Origin: Olavius sp. associated proteobacterium Delta 1
GTDB lineage: Bacteria > Desulfobacterota > Desulfobacteria > Desulfobacterales > JAFDCJ01
Assembly (NCBI GenBank): GCA_902749685.1
Contig: CACVKW010001446.1
Span: forward strand, 1 to 50,638
DNA: 50,638 nt
Reading direction: 5' to 3'
The position numbers and the translations under genes were made by a program. Shown one piece after another: positions 35,308-44,318 of this stretch (the stretch's first letter is position 1; each line of letters opens with the position of its first letter). The notes below the pieces were generated by a model. It ran no database searches. It saw only the letters and a list, made by a program, of their open reading frames with translations, and was not told the origin of the DNA.

Positions 35308-36300
35308 TTAGACCGCACTTTTGGTGTTGCCCTCGAAGATATTTTTTTTGTACCAATCGAATGTCATCTGGATTCCCTCTTCCAGGCTGATTCTGGGAGT
35401 GAAACCGATCAGCTGTGTTGCCTTGGCAATCTCGGGGCATCGTCGCACCGGAGAACCCGGTGTCGGGGGCAGTTCTTTAATTTTAAGCGATTTTCCCACT
35501 GTTTTAATGATAATTCGGGCCAAATCCCGCATTTGGATTTCGGGTTCTCGAGTACCGATATTTAAGGTTTCACCCCGGCAGCTGGCAGACATCGAGGCTT
35601 GTTCAATCAGTTGGACCGCATCTTGAACAAAGCAAAATGTCCTTCTGTGGTCCGGTGAAAAGACCGCCAATTCTCCGCCAGCTTCCGCCTCATAGGCCTT
35701 CTTTGAAAGTTCGGGGATAACATGCGAAAGTCCCATGCGCGGTCCGTAAATATTATGAGGCCGGATGATGGTAAAAGGAATGCCGGATTGATGGCATAAC
35801 GCCTCCCCGTAAATCTTTGACAGCAAATAAGAGGTCCTGGGGTGGCTTATATCCGTCAGGGCGATGGGGGAATCTTCGGGTGTGGGAATTGCTAAATCAA
35901 AATGTTTTAGAGTGCCGGCATATACTTCACTGGTCGATGCAAATACAAACCGCTCCAAATCGGCCTGGGCTTTGGAGAATTCCAAAAGATTAACCAACAT
36001 ACTCACATTATCACGCAAAACCGCGTAGGGCTTTTGTAAAACATTGGATACGCCGATAATCGCTGCCAGATGAAAAATGATATCGTAATCCCGCGGCAAC
36101 AGGTCCTCAAATTCGGGATTTAATAGATCAGCCTGAATCACCGAAACGTTCGGTAAAGCACATAGATCCTCAAATGCTTGATCTTTAATGCCCCGTGACA
36201 GATTATCAAGAAGATCTAGGCGATATCCTTTAGCAACACAATGCCTGGCTAAATGATAACCGATAAAACCTGCACTGCCGGTAATCAGGATCTTTTTCAT
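35308..36300 (-). CDS. SDR sugar-nucleotide dehydratase/epimerase (LegB-like position)
   Basis: This 330-aa extended SDR begins MKKILITGSAGFIGYHL and has STSEVYAG and the catalytic Y158-LLS-K162, then RPHNIYGPRMG. In legionaminic loci the first gene before LegC and LegH is a 4,6-dehydratase, LegB; position and family fit. An epimerase role is also possible. The ATG at 36300 is chosen because the glycine motif follows directly; a TTG ten codons upstream is open but lies inside the previous gene. Confidence 0.8.
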   Translation of the reverse strand: MKKILITGSAGFIGYHLARHCVAKGYRLDLLDNLSRGIKDQAFEDLCALPNVSVIQADLLNPEFEDLLPRDYDIIFHLAAIIGVSNVLQKPYAVLRDNVSMLVNLLEFSKAQADLERFVFASTSEVYAGTLKHFDLAIPTPEDSPIALTDISHPRTSYLLSKIYGEALCHQSGIPFTIIRPHNIYGPRMGLSHVIPELSKKAYEAEAGGELAVFSPDHRRTFCFVQDAVQLIEQASMSASCRGETLNIGTREPEIQMRDLARIIIKTVGKSLKIKELPPTPGSPVRRCPEIAKATQLIGFTPRISLEEGIQMTFDWYKKNIFEGNTKSAV

Positions 36301-36307
36301 CTCCGGA

Positions 36308-37732
36308 TCAACCCCTGCCAATTGAATCAAATTTATATCCGGATTGCTTAAGAAATGTACGTTGTGATTCAGTCAATACGTTGTTGGCATCCAGCACGCA
36401 TGGTTGCTCACCCTGAAACCACTGTTTTAAATCAATATTCCTGTAATGTTCATGAGAGGATGCAAATACCACCGCATCAATGCCTACCGGTTCAGGTATA
36501 TTTTGCGGTATATTCATATCCATTTCCGGCCAATGCCTAACCAGCGGATCGTGACAGATCACCTCGGCTCCGCGGGCATACGCATTTTCGACAAAGGTTT
36601 GGGAGGGTGAATAGCGTGTGTCCCCGACATCGGGCCGGTAACTGACACCCAGCAACAGGATAGTTCTGCCTTGAAGTGAACCGTCGAGCATTTTTTCAAC
36701 TTTATCCAAACTTACCAGAGGCATGCGTTGGTTGATCCGGACCGCCTGGGTACAAAAAGGAAATTGCACCCCATCAAGATTTAAAATTGATTTAGCAGCA
36801 AGGGATGCAAACAGGGGATCTTTGGTCAGACAATAGCCCCCTACCCCAAATCCCGGTTGGCGGATATTGTTATGGGTCGGCCGGACCCGAATGGCCTCGA
36901 TAACCTCGAATAGATCAATTCCGATGGCTTCGGCAAAACGACCCCATTCTTCGATAAAGGCGATATTTGTGGCTCGATAACTATTCTCCAGCAATTTTGC
37001 GGTCTCAGATGCTCTGGTAGATTTAAGACGGGTCAGTGGGTAATCTTTTGTGTTGATGATTTTAGACAGAAAGTCCCCACAAGCATCCGCGGCTTCGTCT
37101 GTTAGCCCTGAATAAACGCGCCAGAAATTAATGATCGAATCATAGTAGTCCACACCCGGCATCACGCGTTCATAGGAATGTGCCAAAAGAAAATCATTTT
37201 CTGACATTCCTCTGGATTTCAGGCAATCGCAAAGTAACGGTGCCACGATGTTTTCGCATGTACCCGGTGGAACCGTTGTTTCTATGATTACCAAAACCCC
37301 GGATGTTATCTCCTGCCCCAGGATTTCAATGGCAGATTTAAAGCCCTGGATGGCAATGCGAGGGGCAGCATTTTCCGTATCAATATCCAGGTGAACATCG
37401 ACCAGAACAATCGAAGCCCGGCTGAAGGTCTCCACTTCTGAGGTCGCAATCAAATTCCCGCGCCTATTGATGTTTTCGAAGACCTCTAATAATTTGTTAT
37501 CAACTGTTTCAAACGGAAAACTGCCCGCATTCAAAGCATCAATCCGCGCCTTGCCGTCAGGTGTCGGCAAATCCACGCCAATGACATTGAACAAAGGATC
37601 TCCGTTGGTATCCGAAGCATCTGCTACGGCAAGCGACATTGCCGCACCCACAAAGCCGAGGCCTTGAACGCAAACGATCGGGAGCTCAGGATTTTGAAAT
37701 TTAATTAATATATTTTTATTTGATGATTCCAC
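36308..37732 (-). CDS. UDP-HexNAc/UDP-Glc 6-dehydrogenase family (WbpA/WecC-like)
   Basis: This 474-aa protein has the NAD-binding GLGFVGAAMSLAVA at 24-37, ETTVPPGTCENIV at 151-163 and the catalytic cysteine C301 in GFGVGGYCLTKD (the family consensus is GGxCLPKD, so the Pro is replaced by Thr). It oxidises the 6-hydroxyl of a UDP-sugar to a carboxylate in two NAD-dependent steps. It is the only such dehydrogenase in the window, so it probably supplies UDP-GlcNAcA for the WbpB-WbpD and WbpE-like enzymes at 44-49 kb, although it lies beside the nonulosonate genes. Confidence 0.85.
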   Translation of the reverse strand: MESSNKNILIKFQNPELPIVCVQGLGFVGAAMSLAVADASDTNGDPLFNVIGVDLPTPDGKARIDALNAGSFPFETVDNKLLEVFENINRRGNLIATSEVETFSRASIVLVDVHLDIDTENAAPRIAIQGFKSAIEILGQEITSGVLVIIETTVPPGTCENIVAPLLCDCLKSRGMSENDFLLAHSYERVMPGVDYYDSIINFWRVYSGLTDEAADACGDFLSKIINTKDYPLTRLKSTRASETAKLLENSYRATNIAFIEEWGRFAEAIGIDLFEVIEAIRVRPTHNNIRQPGFGVGGYCLTKDPLFASLAAKSILNLDGVQFPFCTQAVRINQRMPLVSLDKVEKMLDGSLQGRTILLLGVSYRPDVGDTRYSPSQTFVENAYARGAEVICHDPLVRHWPEMDMNIPQNIPEPVGIDAVVFASSHEHYRNIDLKQWFQGEQPCVLDANNVLTESQRTFLKQSGYKFDSIGRG

Positions 37733-37779
37733 TAAGAGAATAGAGGACGTGCAATTAGAATGGATATAGCGAATAAAGA

Positions 37780-39234
37780 TTAGGCCGCATTCATCTCTAA
37801 TAAGGTTTTTAATCGATGGGCTGCGGATTGAATGTCATTATTCTGATATTCAAGATAATCGGTCGGATTATATAGTATCTGTTGAAATGCTCTCAAATAA
37901 GCATTCAAGGATCGATCATGTATTTCTGTTTCAATCGGATTAAATAACACTTCTTTTAATACCATGTTCAGATCTTTGTATTCTTTGACGGAATGCACAC
38001 CATTTATGTCTTCGTATATAGCTTTTCCGAATAGCAGGACCTTTTTTCCTCTTAATATTCCCTCGAAACCGGTGGACCCCTGAATGGTTGCGATGGCATC
38101 ACAGCGGTCTAATAAATCCATTGACGGGTAAAGACGGTGATATAGGCGGACGTTCGGCAATTTTTTAATTTCGCGATAGAATGAAGAAGGTCTATAGCCT
38201 GCCTGTATCGGATAGTCTTTGACCGCCAATTTATATCCAGCGGGAAGGGACACGGACAGCGCTCTGATGAGGCTGAGTTGATCCGAGAAAACCGGCGTCG
38301 TGGTCAACAAAGTGGCTTCCGGCTGCAAATGCAGCGGCAAATATACATATGGGTCGTCTCCGATCGTTTTCTCGTATTTTATCAAATACTCTGAGATCAG
38401 ATAATTGTAATAGCGGTGAAGAAGGGATTTGGATTTTAAATATAACACTTTCAAAGGGTTAATATTTTCAAACCCGGTAGACAATTTGAATCGATCGGAC
38501 AGGTACAGCCGTAGAAATTTAATATTACTCTTGATCATAGCACCGATGGTGACGTCTCGCCAAATTTCCTTAACCTCTTTAACCGGATTAAAGCCCAACA
38601 GTTTTTTTGAAAATTCATTGATTTCAGATAAATTTGCCAAAACCTCGGCGTCATATTGCTGAAGAAATAATTTGTGCTTTTTTTTCAGTAAGCGTGATCT
38701 GAAATAGGGATCGTCACACAGATAGTACAATCTGTGGTCAAACAACAAAGCATTGCTAAAGTAAGCCTTAAATTTCATGGAATTTGCAAGGCAGAAAAGG
38801 GTTGCGGAATGCATGTTGTCGCCGGCATTTGCAAAAACGGTCTTAATATCGTATTTTTCAATAATCCCTGAATAAAAAAGAACCAATGACTTTAGGAGAA
38901 ATTCAGCCTGGGATATCGGTGGCTGGTAGCAAGGATAAGCATTCGACAGGTAACTGTAGTCATACAAGGTTCTCTGGGAAATAATAATCGTCCAGAGTGC
39001 TGACTGCGCATATCGTCTTTCGAGATCGATGATGGAAGTTGCCTCTATTTTTTCAGTATTTTGCGAAACCCACTTATCGTAGCTATGAAAATAATCGGTT
39101 TTCTTGATTGGGATATTATCCTTCAAAAAGGAGGCATGAACATTCCATCCATAGTCCTGTCGCAACACTTCACAAATGTCTAAAATCGCCTTTCCACTTT
39201 TCGATCCAGGCGGATTTATTAACAATAAGTTCAA
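37780..39234 (-). CDS. KpsS/capsule-synthesis-like putative glycosyltransferase
   Basis: This 484-aa soluble protein has a C-terminal half like capsule polysaccharide biosynthesis proteins (KpsC/KpsS, PF05159-like): YVYLPLHLQPEATLL at about 296-310, VKDYPIQAGYR at 338-348 and IQGSTGFEGILRGKKVLLFG at 384-403. The first 230 residues have no family I recognise. Start TTG at 39234 is supported by GAGGTGA just upstream and overlaps the TGA of the previous gene. The pair with the GT-C-like membrane protein upstream is tightly coupled. A GT-B glycosyltransferase adding an acidic or unusual sugar is likely; specificity unknown. Confidence 0.7.
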   Translation of the reverse strand: MNLLLINPPGSKSGKAILDICEVLRQDYGWNVHASFLKDNIPIKKTDYFHSYDKWVSQNTEKIEATSIIDLERRYAQSALWTIIISQRTLYDYSYLSNAYPCYQPPISQAEFLLKSLVLFYSGIIEKYDIKTVFANAGDNMHSATLFCLANSMKFKAYFSNALLFDHRLYYLCDDPYFRSRLLKKKHKLFLQQYDAEVLANLSEINEFSKKLLGFNPVKEVKEIWRDVTIGAMIKSNIKFLRLYLSDRFKLSTGFENINPLKVLYLKSKSLLHRYYNYLISEYLIKYEKTIGDDPYVYLPLHLQPEATLLTTTPVFSDQLSLIRALSVSLPAGYKLAVKDYPIQAGYRPSSFYREIKKLPNVRLYHRLYPSMDLLDRCDAIATIQGSTGFEGILRGKKVLLFGKAIYEDINGVHSVKEYKDLNMVLKEVLFNPIETEIHDRSLNAYLRAFQQILYNPTDYLEYQNNDIQSAAHRLKTLLEMNAA

Positions 39235-40784
39235 AAAATCACCTCAAACAATTTTAAATGCATCGATTCAATTATCAGCTTTTTATTGATCCTACTATTG
39301 CGATTAAAAAATTCTTCAGCGCCTGGAATTGAGGTATCTATAATAATTATATTAGTTTTGAAAAAGTCTATTAATTCCATTATATATGAATTTTTAACTA
39401 TGGGGTACTTTTCGAAAACATCGTCGAAATCGTACTGTTCTCCGACTTTTCTACCTGTTACATTTCCCCAAAAGACATCACAACCAGAGTGTAAAAATCG
39501 TTTCGTTATATTTAGATTGTTTGAGAATAAGGCTATCTTTTTGGAGGATTCCAGATCATTTAAGGCGGATACAATTAATTCTATTATCTTATTAAGCTTA
39601 TCGGACTGTTGAGCAATGTTCTTATTCAATATGTATTGCGAAATTAATGAAAATATATTTAGCCCGCCACAAGCGATAAACAACAACAAATAATCCTTTT
39701 TAGCTGGGACTGCTAATAGTGCTATGAATATAGCAGAAAACTCAAAGTAGCGATGGGGTTCTCCTAAAAATCGCGTTTTTCTGAAAGAAGTTATAAGAAA
39801 AATAAGGACTGAAACGAGGATCGGAATAATTAAATGAAAAGGTAAGTGAAGAATTTCCGGGATGTTATCCCCTTCAAAGAAGTAATTATGATTAATAAAG
39901 ATCCAAAAGTAAGGAATTAATAGAAAAATAAAGGGAAACCCCAAAAATACTTTCACGACTGGATTTTGATAAACATACAGCAACCAGGATTTATTTACGG
40001 ATCTCCTCCAAAAGTCCCAATAAAAATCTCGCCAAATGCTGTATCTTAATTTTAGTATAAATTTTTTTGCTAATACTTTGTAATAGAATTGTTTATGTTT
40101 CCATTGATATTTTAGAAAGTGTCTAAAATAATCCTTGAAAATAAACATGATAACGATAGAGGACACGGTAACAACAAGCATAGGGAAAATCGTTTTTAGA
40201 AATATTGAAAATATCAATGAACAGAAAAGAATATACTGTAAAGCAAATTGCGAGCCTAATATTGCTAAACTTGCAATGATGACTAACGGCACCAGTAAAA
40301 ATAAGTTTTGGTCTATGGAAAAAATGAATAAAAAGAGTAGGTAATATTGACCAAGAGTAACTCCTATTTGTCGGGTAGAAAGAGCCACATTTTTTGCATT
40401 GGAGCGGTCGTAAAAGAAGGGGGTTGCAATATAAATACAAACTGCCCATAGAATATCAGTTACTGAAAGGTAAACCCCAAAAATATATTTAACGGCAAAG
40501 CACAGCGATAGAAGACAGGTAATCTGCAAGATAATTAAAAATAGGTTTAAATACCAATTTACAGCATAAAGCTTTTCATCTTTCACATACGACAATATCC
40601 AGTGATAGAGCTGCGGATAGCAAAAGTCAGAGTTGAATAGGAAAGGTTTGAATTCGTAGACAAACCGATGCTTGTTATTTCTGATCTGCTTTATCAATAG
40701 TTCATGATAGGAAGAATCCCCCGATCTTTGACTGAAATTGAATTTCTTTAGAGATGGATTATTGATAACCATTAGACAATTCAT
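39231..40784 (-). CDS. GT-C-like polytopic membrane protein
   Basis: This 517-aa protein has about ten membrane helices. The N-terminal loop has GDSSYHELLIKQIRNNKHRF and PQLYHWILSYV, a pattern also seen in GT-C membrane proteins of glycan loci. The C-terminal 100 residues are soluble and contain a Rossmann-like stretch (KKIALFSNNLNITKRFL, IIIIDTSIPGAEEFF). It is markedly A+T-rich compared with its neighbours at 33-37 kb and 42-50 kb. Possible roles are repeat-unit polymerase or periplasmic glycosyltransferase. It shares TTGA with the KpsS-like gene, so the two proteins probably act together. Confidence 0.65.
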   Translation of the reverse strand: MNCLMVINNPSLKKFNFSQRSGDSSYHELLIKQIRNNKHRFVYEFKPFLFNSDFCYPQLYHWILSYVKDEKLYAVNWYLNLFLIILQITCLLSLCFAVKYIFGVYLSVTDILWAVCIYIATPFFYDRSNAKNVALSTRQIGVTLGQYYLLFLFIFSIDQNLFLLVPLVIIASLAILGSQFALQYILFCSLIFSIFLKTIFPMLVVTVSSIVIMFIFKDYFRHFLKYQWKHKQFYYKVLAKKFILKLRYSIWRDFYWDFWRRSVNKSWLLYVYQNPVVKVFLGFPFIFLLIPYFWIFINHNYFFEGDNIPEILHLPFHLIIPILVSVLIFLITSFRKTRFLGEPHRYFEFSAIFIALLAVPAKKDYLLLFIACGGLNIFSLISQYILNKNIAQQSDKLNKIIELIVSALNDLESSKKIALFSNNLNITKRFLHSGCDVFWGNVTGRKVGEQYDFDDVFEKYPIVKNSYIMELIDFFKTNIIIIDTSIPGAEEFFNRNSRINKKLIIESMHLKLFEVIF

Positions 40785-40810
40785 ATAAGAGGACAGTGCT
40801 TACTAATACA

Positions 40811-41398
40811 TTAATCCGCAATCCCGATAACTTTTGCGGGAATTCCATGGGCTTTAGAATTTGGAGGAATGTTCTCCGTCACTAAACTCATGGCACCAAT
40901 TATACTTCCATCACCTATCGTAACACCTTTGGAAATAATGGAATTGGGTCCGATGTAACAGCGTGAGCCTATTTGTGTGGGAGCAATATCGATTTTGGTT
41001 TCTCCGCCACTAATCGCCCAAGCGACTGAATCGTGTGTATATATCTGAACTCCCGACGAAATCGAACAATTGTCACCGATAGATAAGCCGCCAGATCCAT
41101 CTAGGATGGTAAATGGTCCAACCCAAGTATGTTCTCCAATGGTAACATCGCCAAAAACAAGACTGGAATCATAAATGCTAGTGTCTGGTCCAAATCCCAT
41201 AAATTTGGATTTTTCCAAACGATCGCTAAACATTTCGTTAATCGGAAGATACCGATTCCACTTTTTCTTTATTTTCGTTCTTAACAAAGATATCAGTACA
41301 TTGATATTTGCATACAGATTTTCTATTTCTTGAATCTGGGTGCTATCTAGTTCGGTTTGATTTTTTGGAAATGACTTTGAAAATATACTGGAATTCAT
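40811..41398 (-). CDS. Hexapeptide-repeat acyltransferase
   Basis: This 195-aa protein has a helical N-terminal part (1-65) and a left-handed beta-helix of hexapeptide repeats from about 75 to 190, including VFGDVTIGEHTWVGP and IGPNSIISKGVTIGDGSIIG. It ends IPPNSKAHGIPAKVIGIAD, as in sugar O- or N-acetyltransferases. AAGGA six bases before the ATG supports the start. It probably acetylates a sugar or sugar nucleotide in this locus. The serine or amine acceptor is unknown. Confidence 0.85.
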   Translation of the reverse strand: MNSSIFSKSFPKNQTELDSTQIQEIENLYANINVLISLLRTKIKKKWNRYLPINEMFSDRLEKSKFMGFGPDTSIYDSSLVFGDVTIGEHTWVGPFTILDGSGGLSIGDNCSISSGVQIYTHDSVAWAISGGETKIDIAPTQIGSRCYIGPNSIISKGVTIGDGSIIGAMSLVTENIPPNSKAHGIPAKVIGIAD

Positions 41399-41468
41399 AA
41401 TAGTCCTTTTCTCCTAAACAAAGACATTCGCGTGTTCATTCGAATTGAACGATAAACTAAATTAAGCT

Positions 41469-43358
41469 CTATTTAATATATTTTCTTAACCACCATTCAA
41501 AATTCAATAGGGACCAAATAAACAATCGGCGATTCGATTTGCCATCAAAATGTTCATTAACGAGTGTATGGAGGAATTCTCTATCGAAATAATCATACAA
41601 CTTAGCCTGTCTGTTGATAATTTCATTGCGCACATATTCTATGCTCTCCCCTTTAAACCACGATGCATCCGGTGCCGAAAAGCCTTGCTTGACTGCGTTG
41701 GTGCTTTCTTTGGAAATTAACCTTTGCATGGCCTTTCTGAGTATAAGTTTGCCGTCCCTGGTTTGCTGAAAATATTTTTGTACCTTATGTCCGGGCTCAT
41801 TTTCGTTGAGTTTGACTACTTTGGTGAGATTTCCGAGTTTTAAACTTACCGGGATTTGCATGGCAAAGTCTACCAGATCGTTATCCAGAAATGGCACCCG
41901 GGTTTCAAGACTATGAGCCATTGACAACTTATCTTCAACAATTAGCAGGCCATGCAAGAAAGTTTTTGCTTCAAAATAAAGAGAATGATTTACATAATCT
42001 TCAGGATTCGTGAGTTGCTCTGATTTTTTTAAAAAGACGTTCCTGAATATATCACGGGTCCAGACATGCTTCACCTCGTTCCAGACCGGTTTAAATAATT
42101 GCTGAATAGCCTTATTCGGGATGAGTCGCTGCCAGAATTTATAATATTTATCGATGTAATTTTCGAAGTTGTCATTCACAACCACCCGATAATACCGCCA
42201 AGGGTAGCCCCCGAACAGTTCGTCCCCGCCTGCACCGGAAAGCACAACCTTCACAAATTTACTTGCCAACTGAGCGACGTAATAATTTGGGTAACTTTGA
42301 CCGACTCTGGGTTCTTCCAAATGCCATGCCAACGCGGGGAGGATTCTTTCCATATCTCCGGCTTTCAGGACCATTTCATAGTGCTCGGTCTTAAACTGGT
42401 AAGACATGATTTCGGACTTTTCGCGTTCATCAAACCCAAGCTCTAAACCGGAAGCGGAGTTCAGGTCAAAGCCGCATGTAAATGATTTAATGTAGGGTAA
42501 CTGGGTTGAGGCAACTGCGGTGATGGATCCAGAGTCCATACCTCCGCTCAGGTATACACCAAGTTCTACATCGCTGACGAGTTGCCGATTGACCGCTTGT
42601 TTGAATAATCGGTCCAACTCTTCTATGTATTCAATTTCAGCGGCATGGTTTTGGGGCTCGGTAAAATCGAAATCCCAGTACCGTGAAAATTTTAGGTTTG
42701 AGGTCATAGCTGTGTGGCTACCTAAGGGTATTGATGTCCAGCAACCTTCAGGAAATAATTTAATTCCTTTAAGCAATGTTTTGTCAGTAAATATGTTTTG
42801 AAAAGTAAAATATTCGATTAAGGTTTCCAGATCAATTTCACGATACGTTGCTGGATGTTCCAGGAGCGCTTTTTGCTCTGAGGCAAACAAAAAATAATTA
42901 TTAATAAAAGTATAATAGAGAGGCTTGATCCCATATCGATCTCTAGCCATGAAAAGTTCTTGCTTGATCTTATCCCAAATGGCGAAAGCAAACATACCGT
43001 TAAAGCGATCAACACATTTAGGTCCCCATTGTGCATAGGCATTCAGCACCACCTCGCTATCCGTTTTGGAACGAAATTGACATCCCAAGCTTTCAAGCTC
43101 AACACGAATTTCCTGAAAATTGTAAATTTCTCCATTGTAGGTAATAATATACTGGCCATCGGGTGTCATCATCGGCTGGTGTCCGGCAGGCGAGAGATCG
43201 ATTATTGCCAAGCGACGATGCCCTAGTCCGATAAAGCTGTCGATGAAAAAACCTTCACCATCCGGTCCCCGGTGGGCTATCGCGTCGGTCATCTTCCTTA
43301 GAATCACTGGTGAGGCGGGCTCACCATTGAGATTAAATATGCCGCATATACCACACAT
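41469..43358 (-). CDS. asnB: Glutamine-hydrolysing asparagine synthase-like amidotransferase (second copy)
   Basis: From the ATG at 43358 the product is 629 aa and begins MCGICGIF, with the essential Cys2, HRGPDGEG and YNGEIYNF in the glutaminase half and SGGMDSGS as the PP-loop of the synthetase half. A TTG one codon upstream is open, but Cys must follow the initiator Met, so the ATG is right. It is clearly diverged from the copy at 7-8.8 kb. It follows the methyltransferase by three bases. Like other polysaccharide-locus AsnB proteins it probably amidates a uronic or aldulosonic acid. Confidence 0.9.
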   Translation of the reverse strand: MCGICGIFNLNGEPASPVILRKMTDAIAHRGPDGEGFFIDSFIGLGHRRLAIIDLSPAGHQPMMTPDGQYIITYNGEIYNFQEIRVELESLGCQFRSKTDSEVVLNAYAQWGPKCVDRFNGMFAFAIWDKIKQELFMARDRYGIKPLYYTFINNYFLFASEQKALLEHPATYREIDLETLIEYFTFQNIFTDKTLLKGIKLFPEGCWTSIPLGSHTAMTSNLKFSRYWDFDFTEPQNHAAEIEYIEELDRLFKQAVNRQLVSDVELGVYLSGGMDSGSITAVASTQLPYIKSFTCGFDLNSASGLELGFDEREKSEIMSYQFKTEHYEMVLKAGDMERILPALAWHLEEPRVGQSYPNYYVAQLASKFVKVVLSGAGGDELFGGYPWRYYRVVVNDNFENYIDKYYKFWQRLIPNKAIQQLFKPVWNEVKHVWTRDIFRNVFLKKSEQLTNPEDYVNHSLYFEAKTFLHGLLIVEDKLSMAHSLETRVPFLDNDLVDFAMQIPVSLKLGNLTKVVKLNENEPGHKVQKYFQQTRDGKLILRKAMQRLISKESTNAVKQGFSAPDASWFKGESIEYVRNEIINRQAKLYDYFDREFLHTLVNEHFDGKSNRRLFIWSLLNFEWWLRKYIK

Positions 43359-43361
43359 CAA

Positions 43362-44306
43362 TCAAGCTTTCCTGCCGACTATTGTTATTCCGGACATTTG
43401 CTCATCAAGGTGTTCAATTTTCAGGCCCGCTTCGCTGCAGAATTGCACGACTTCACCGGCTGTATGTCTATGGCAATTCAAAGGACGGAACCAGTCGAAA
43501 TTGATATGATTTAACTCATCTAAACTCAATTCAGGATCATAGAAAAGCTTACAAATATTCCAGTAAAATAAACGCTGGAGGTCAAACTTGCCGCTCTTAA
43601 TTCCCAGATAAGGTATGTCTTCTTCCACCTGGATTTCAGTATTCAACTCACCTAGTGCAATTCCCAGCTTCGTCAATGGCTTGAGTGCTTCCCACGCCGC
43701 TTCATCATCTAACGTTTTCAGGTAATGTCTAATATGGTCATCGGTGTATTCACGAAGGGGAGCTTTCCTGGCATAGACATAAAACATGAATCGGCCGCCC
43801 TGTTTAAGCTTTGTGGTCAGAAAATTTATACTTGCTTCGACAGAATCTGTATGGTGCAGAACTCCTTCCGAAAAGATAATGTCAATGGAGTCCGCTGGCA
43901 TCGGCAACTCCATTAAATTAACTTGCAAAAAATCCCCGGTATAGCCGTTTTCAGCAAAACGAATTTTGGCTATGTCTACTGAGTTGGAAATATCTGTACC
44001 TAGGTAATCATGATTATTCAAATGATCACCGAATAAAAGGATTGAAGAATAGCCGGAGCCACAGCCGGCATCTAAAATTATTTTCCTCCCTCCTGACAGC
44101 CATTGTATTAATTTATCGGGATCACCGGAGCAGTAACGTTCAAGAAGCCATTTTTTTGATTTGGCTTTCATCTTCTCCGACTCATACGTCTCGCGTTTGC
44201 ACCATTTAAAACCGAAACACTTTGCGGTTTGTTCTTGTTCTACAGATATTTCTTGGTTTGCAGGAGATATTTCAGGTTCGATACCGAGCCTTTTCAAAGC
44301 AGACAT
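43362..44306 (-). CDS. Class I SAM methyltransferase
   Basis: This 314-aa protein has the SAM-binding motif DAGCGSGYSS at 79-88 and FSEGVLHHTDSVEAS, typical of methyltransferase_11-like enzymes. Its C-terminal region contains WFRPLNCHRHTAGEV, shared with methyltransferases found beside AsnB-like genes in glycan loci. AGAGG precedes the ATG. It sits between a DegT aminotransferase gene (12 bases) and asnB (3 bases), so it probably methylates the same sugar that those enzymes aminate and amidate. Substrate not determined. Confidence 0.85.
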   Translation of the reverse strand: MSALKRLGIEPEISPANQEISVEQEQTAKCFGFKWCKRETYESEKMKAKSKKWLLERYCSGDPDKLIQWLSGGRKIILDAGCGSGYSSILLFGDHLNNHDYLGTDISNSVDIAKIRFAENGYTGDFLQVNLMELPMPADSIDIIFSEGVLHHTDSVEASINFLTTKLKQGGRFMFYVYARKAPLREYTDDHIRHYLKTLDDEAAWEALKPLTKLGIALGELNTEIQVEEDIPYLGIKSGKFDLQRLFYWNICKLFYDPELSLDELNHINFDWFRPLNCHRHTAGEVVQFCSEAGLKIEHLDEQMSGITIVGRKA

Positions 44307-44318
44307 AGGAACCTCTTT

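Noticed and set aside
35306..35440. 45-codon N-terminal extension of the DegT aminotransferase
   Set aside because: It lies within the SDR gene in another frame, and the family N-terminus matches the ATG at 35305.
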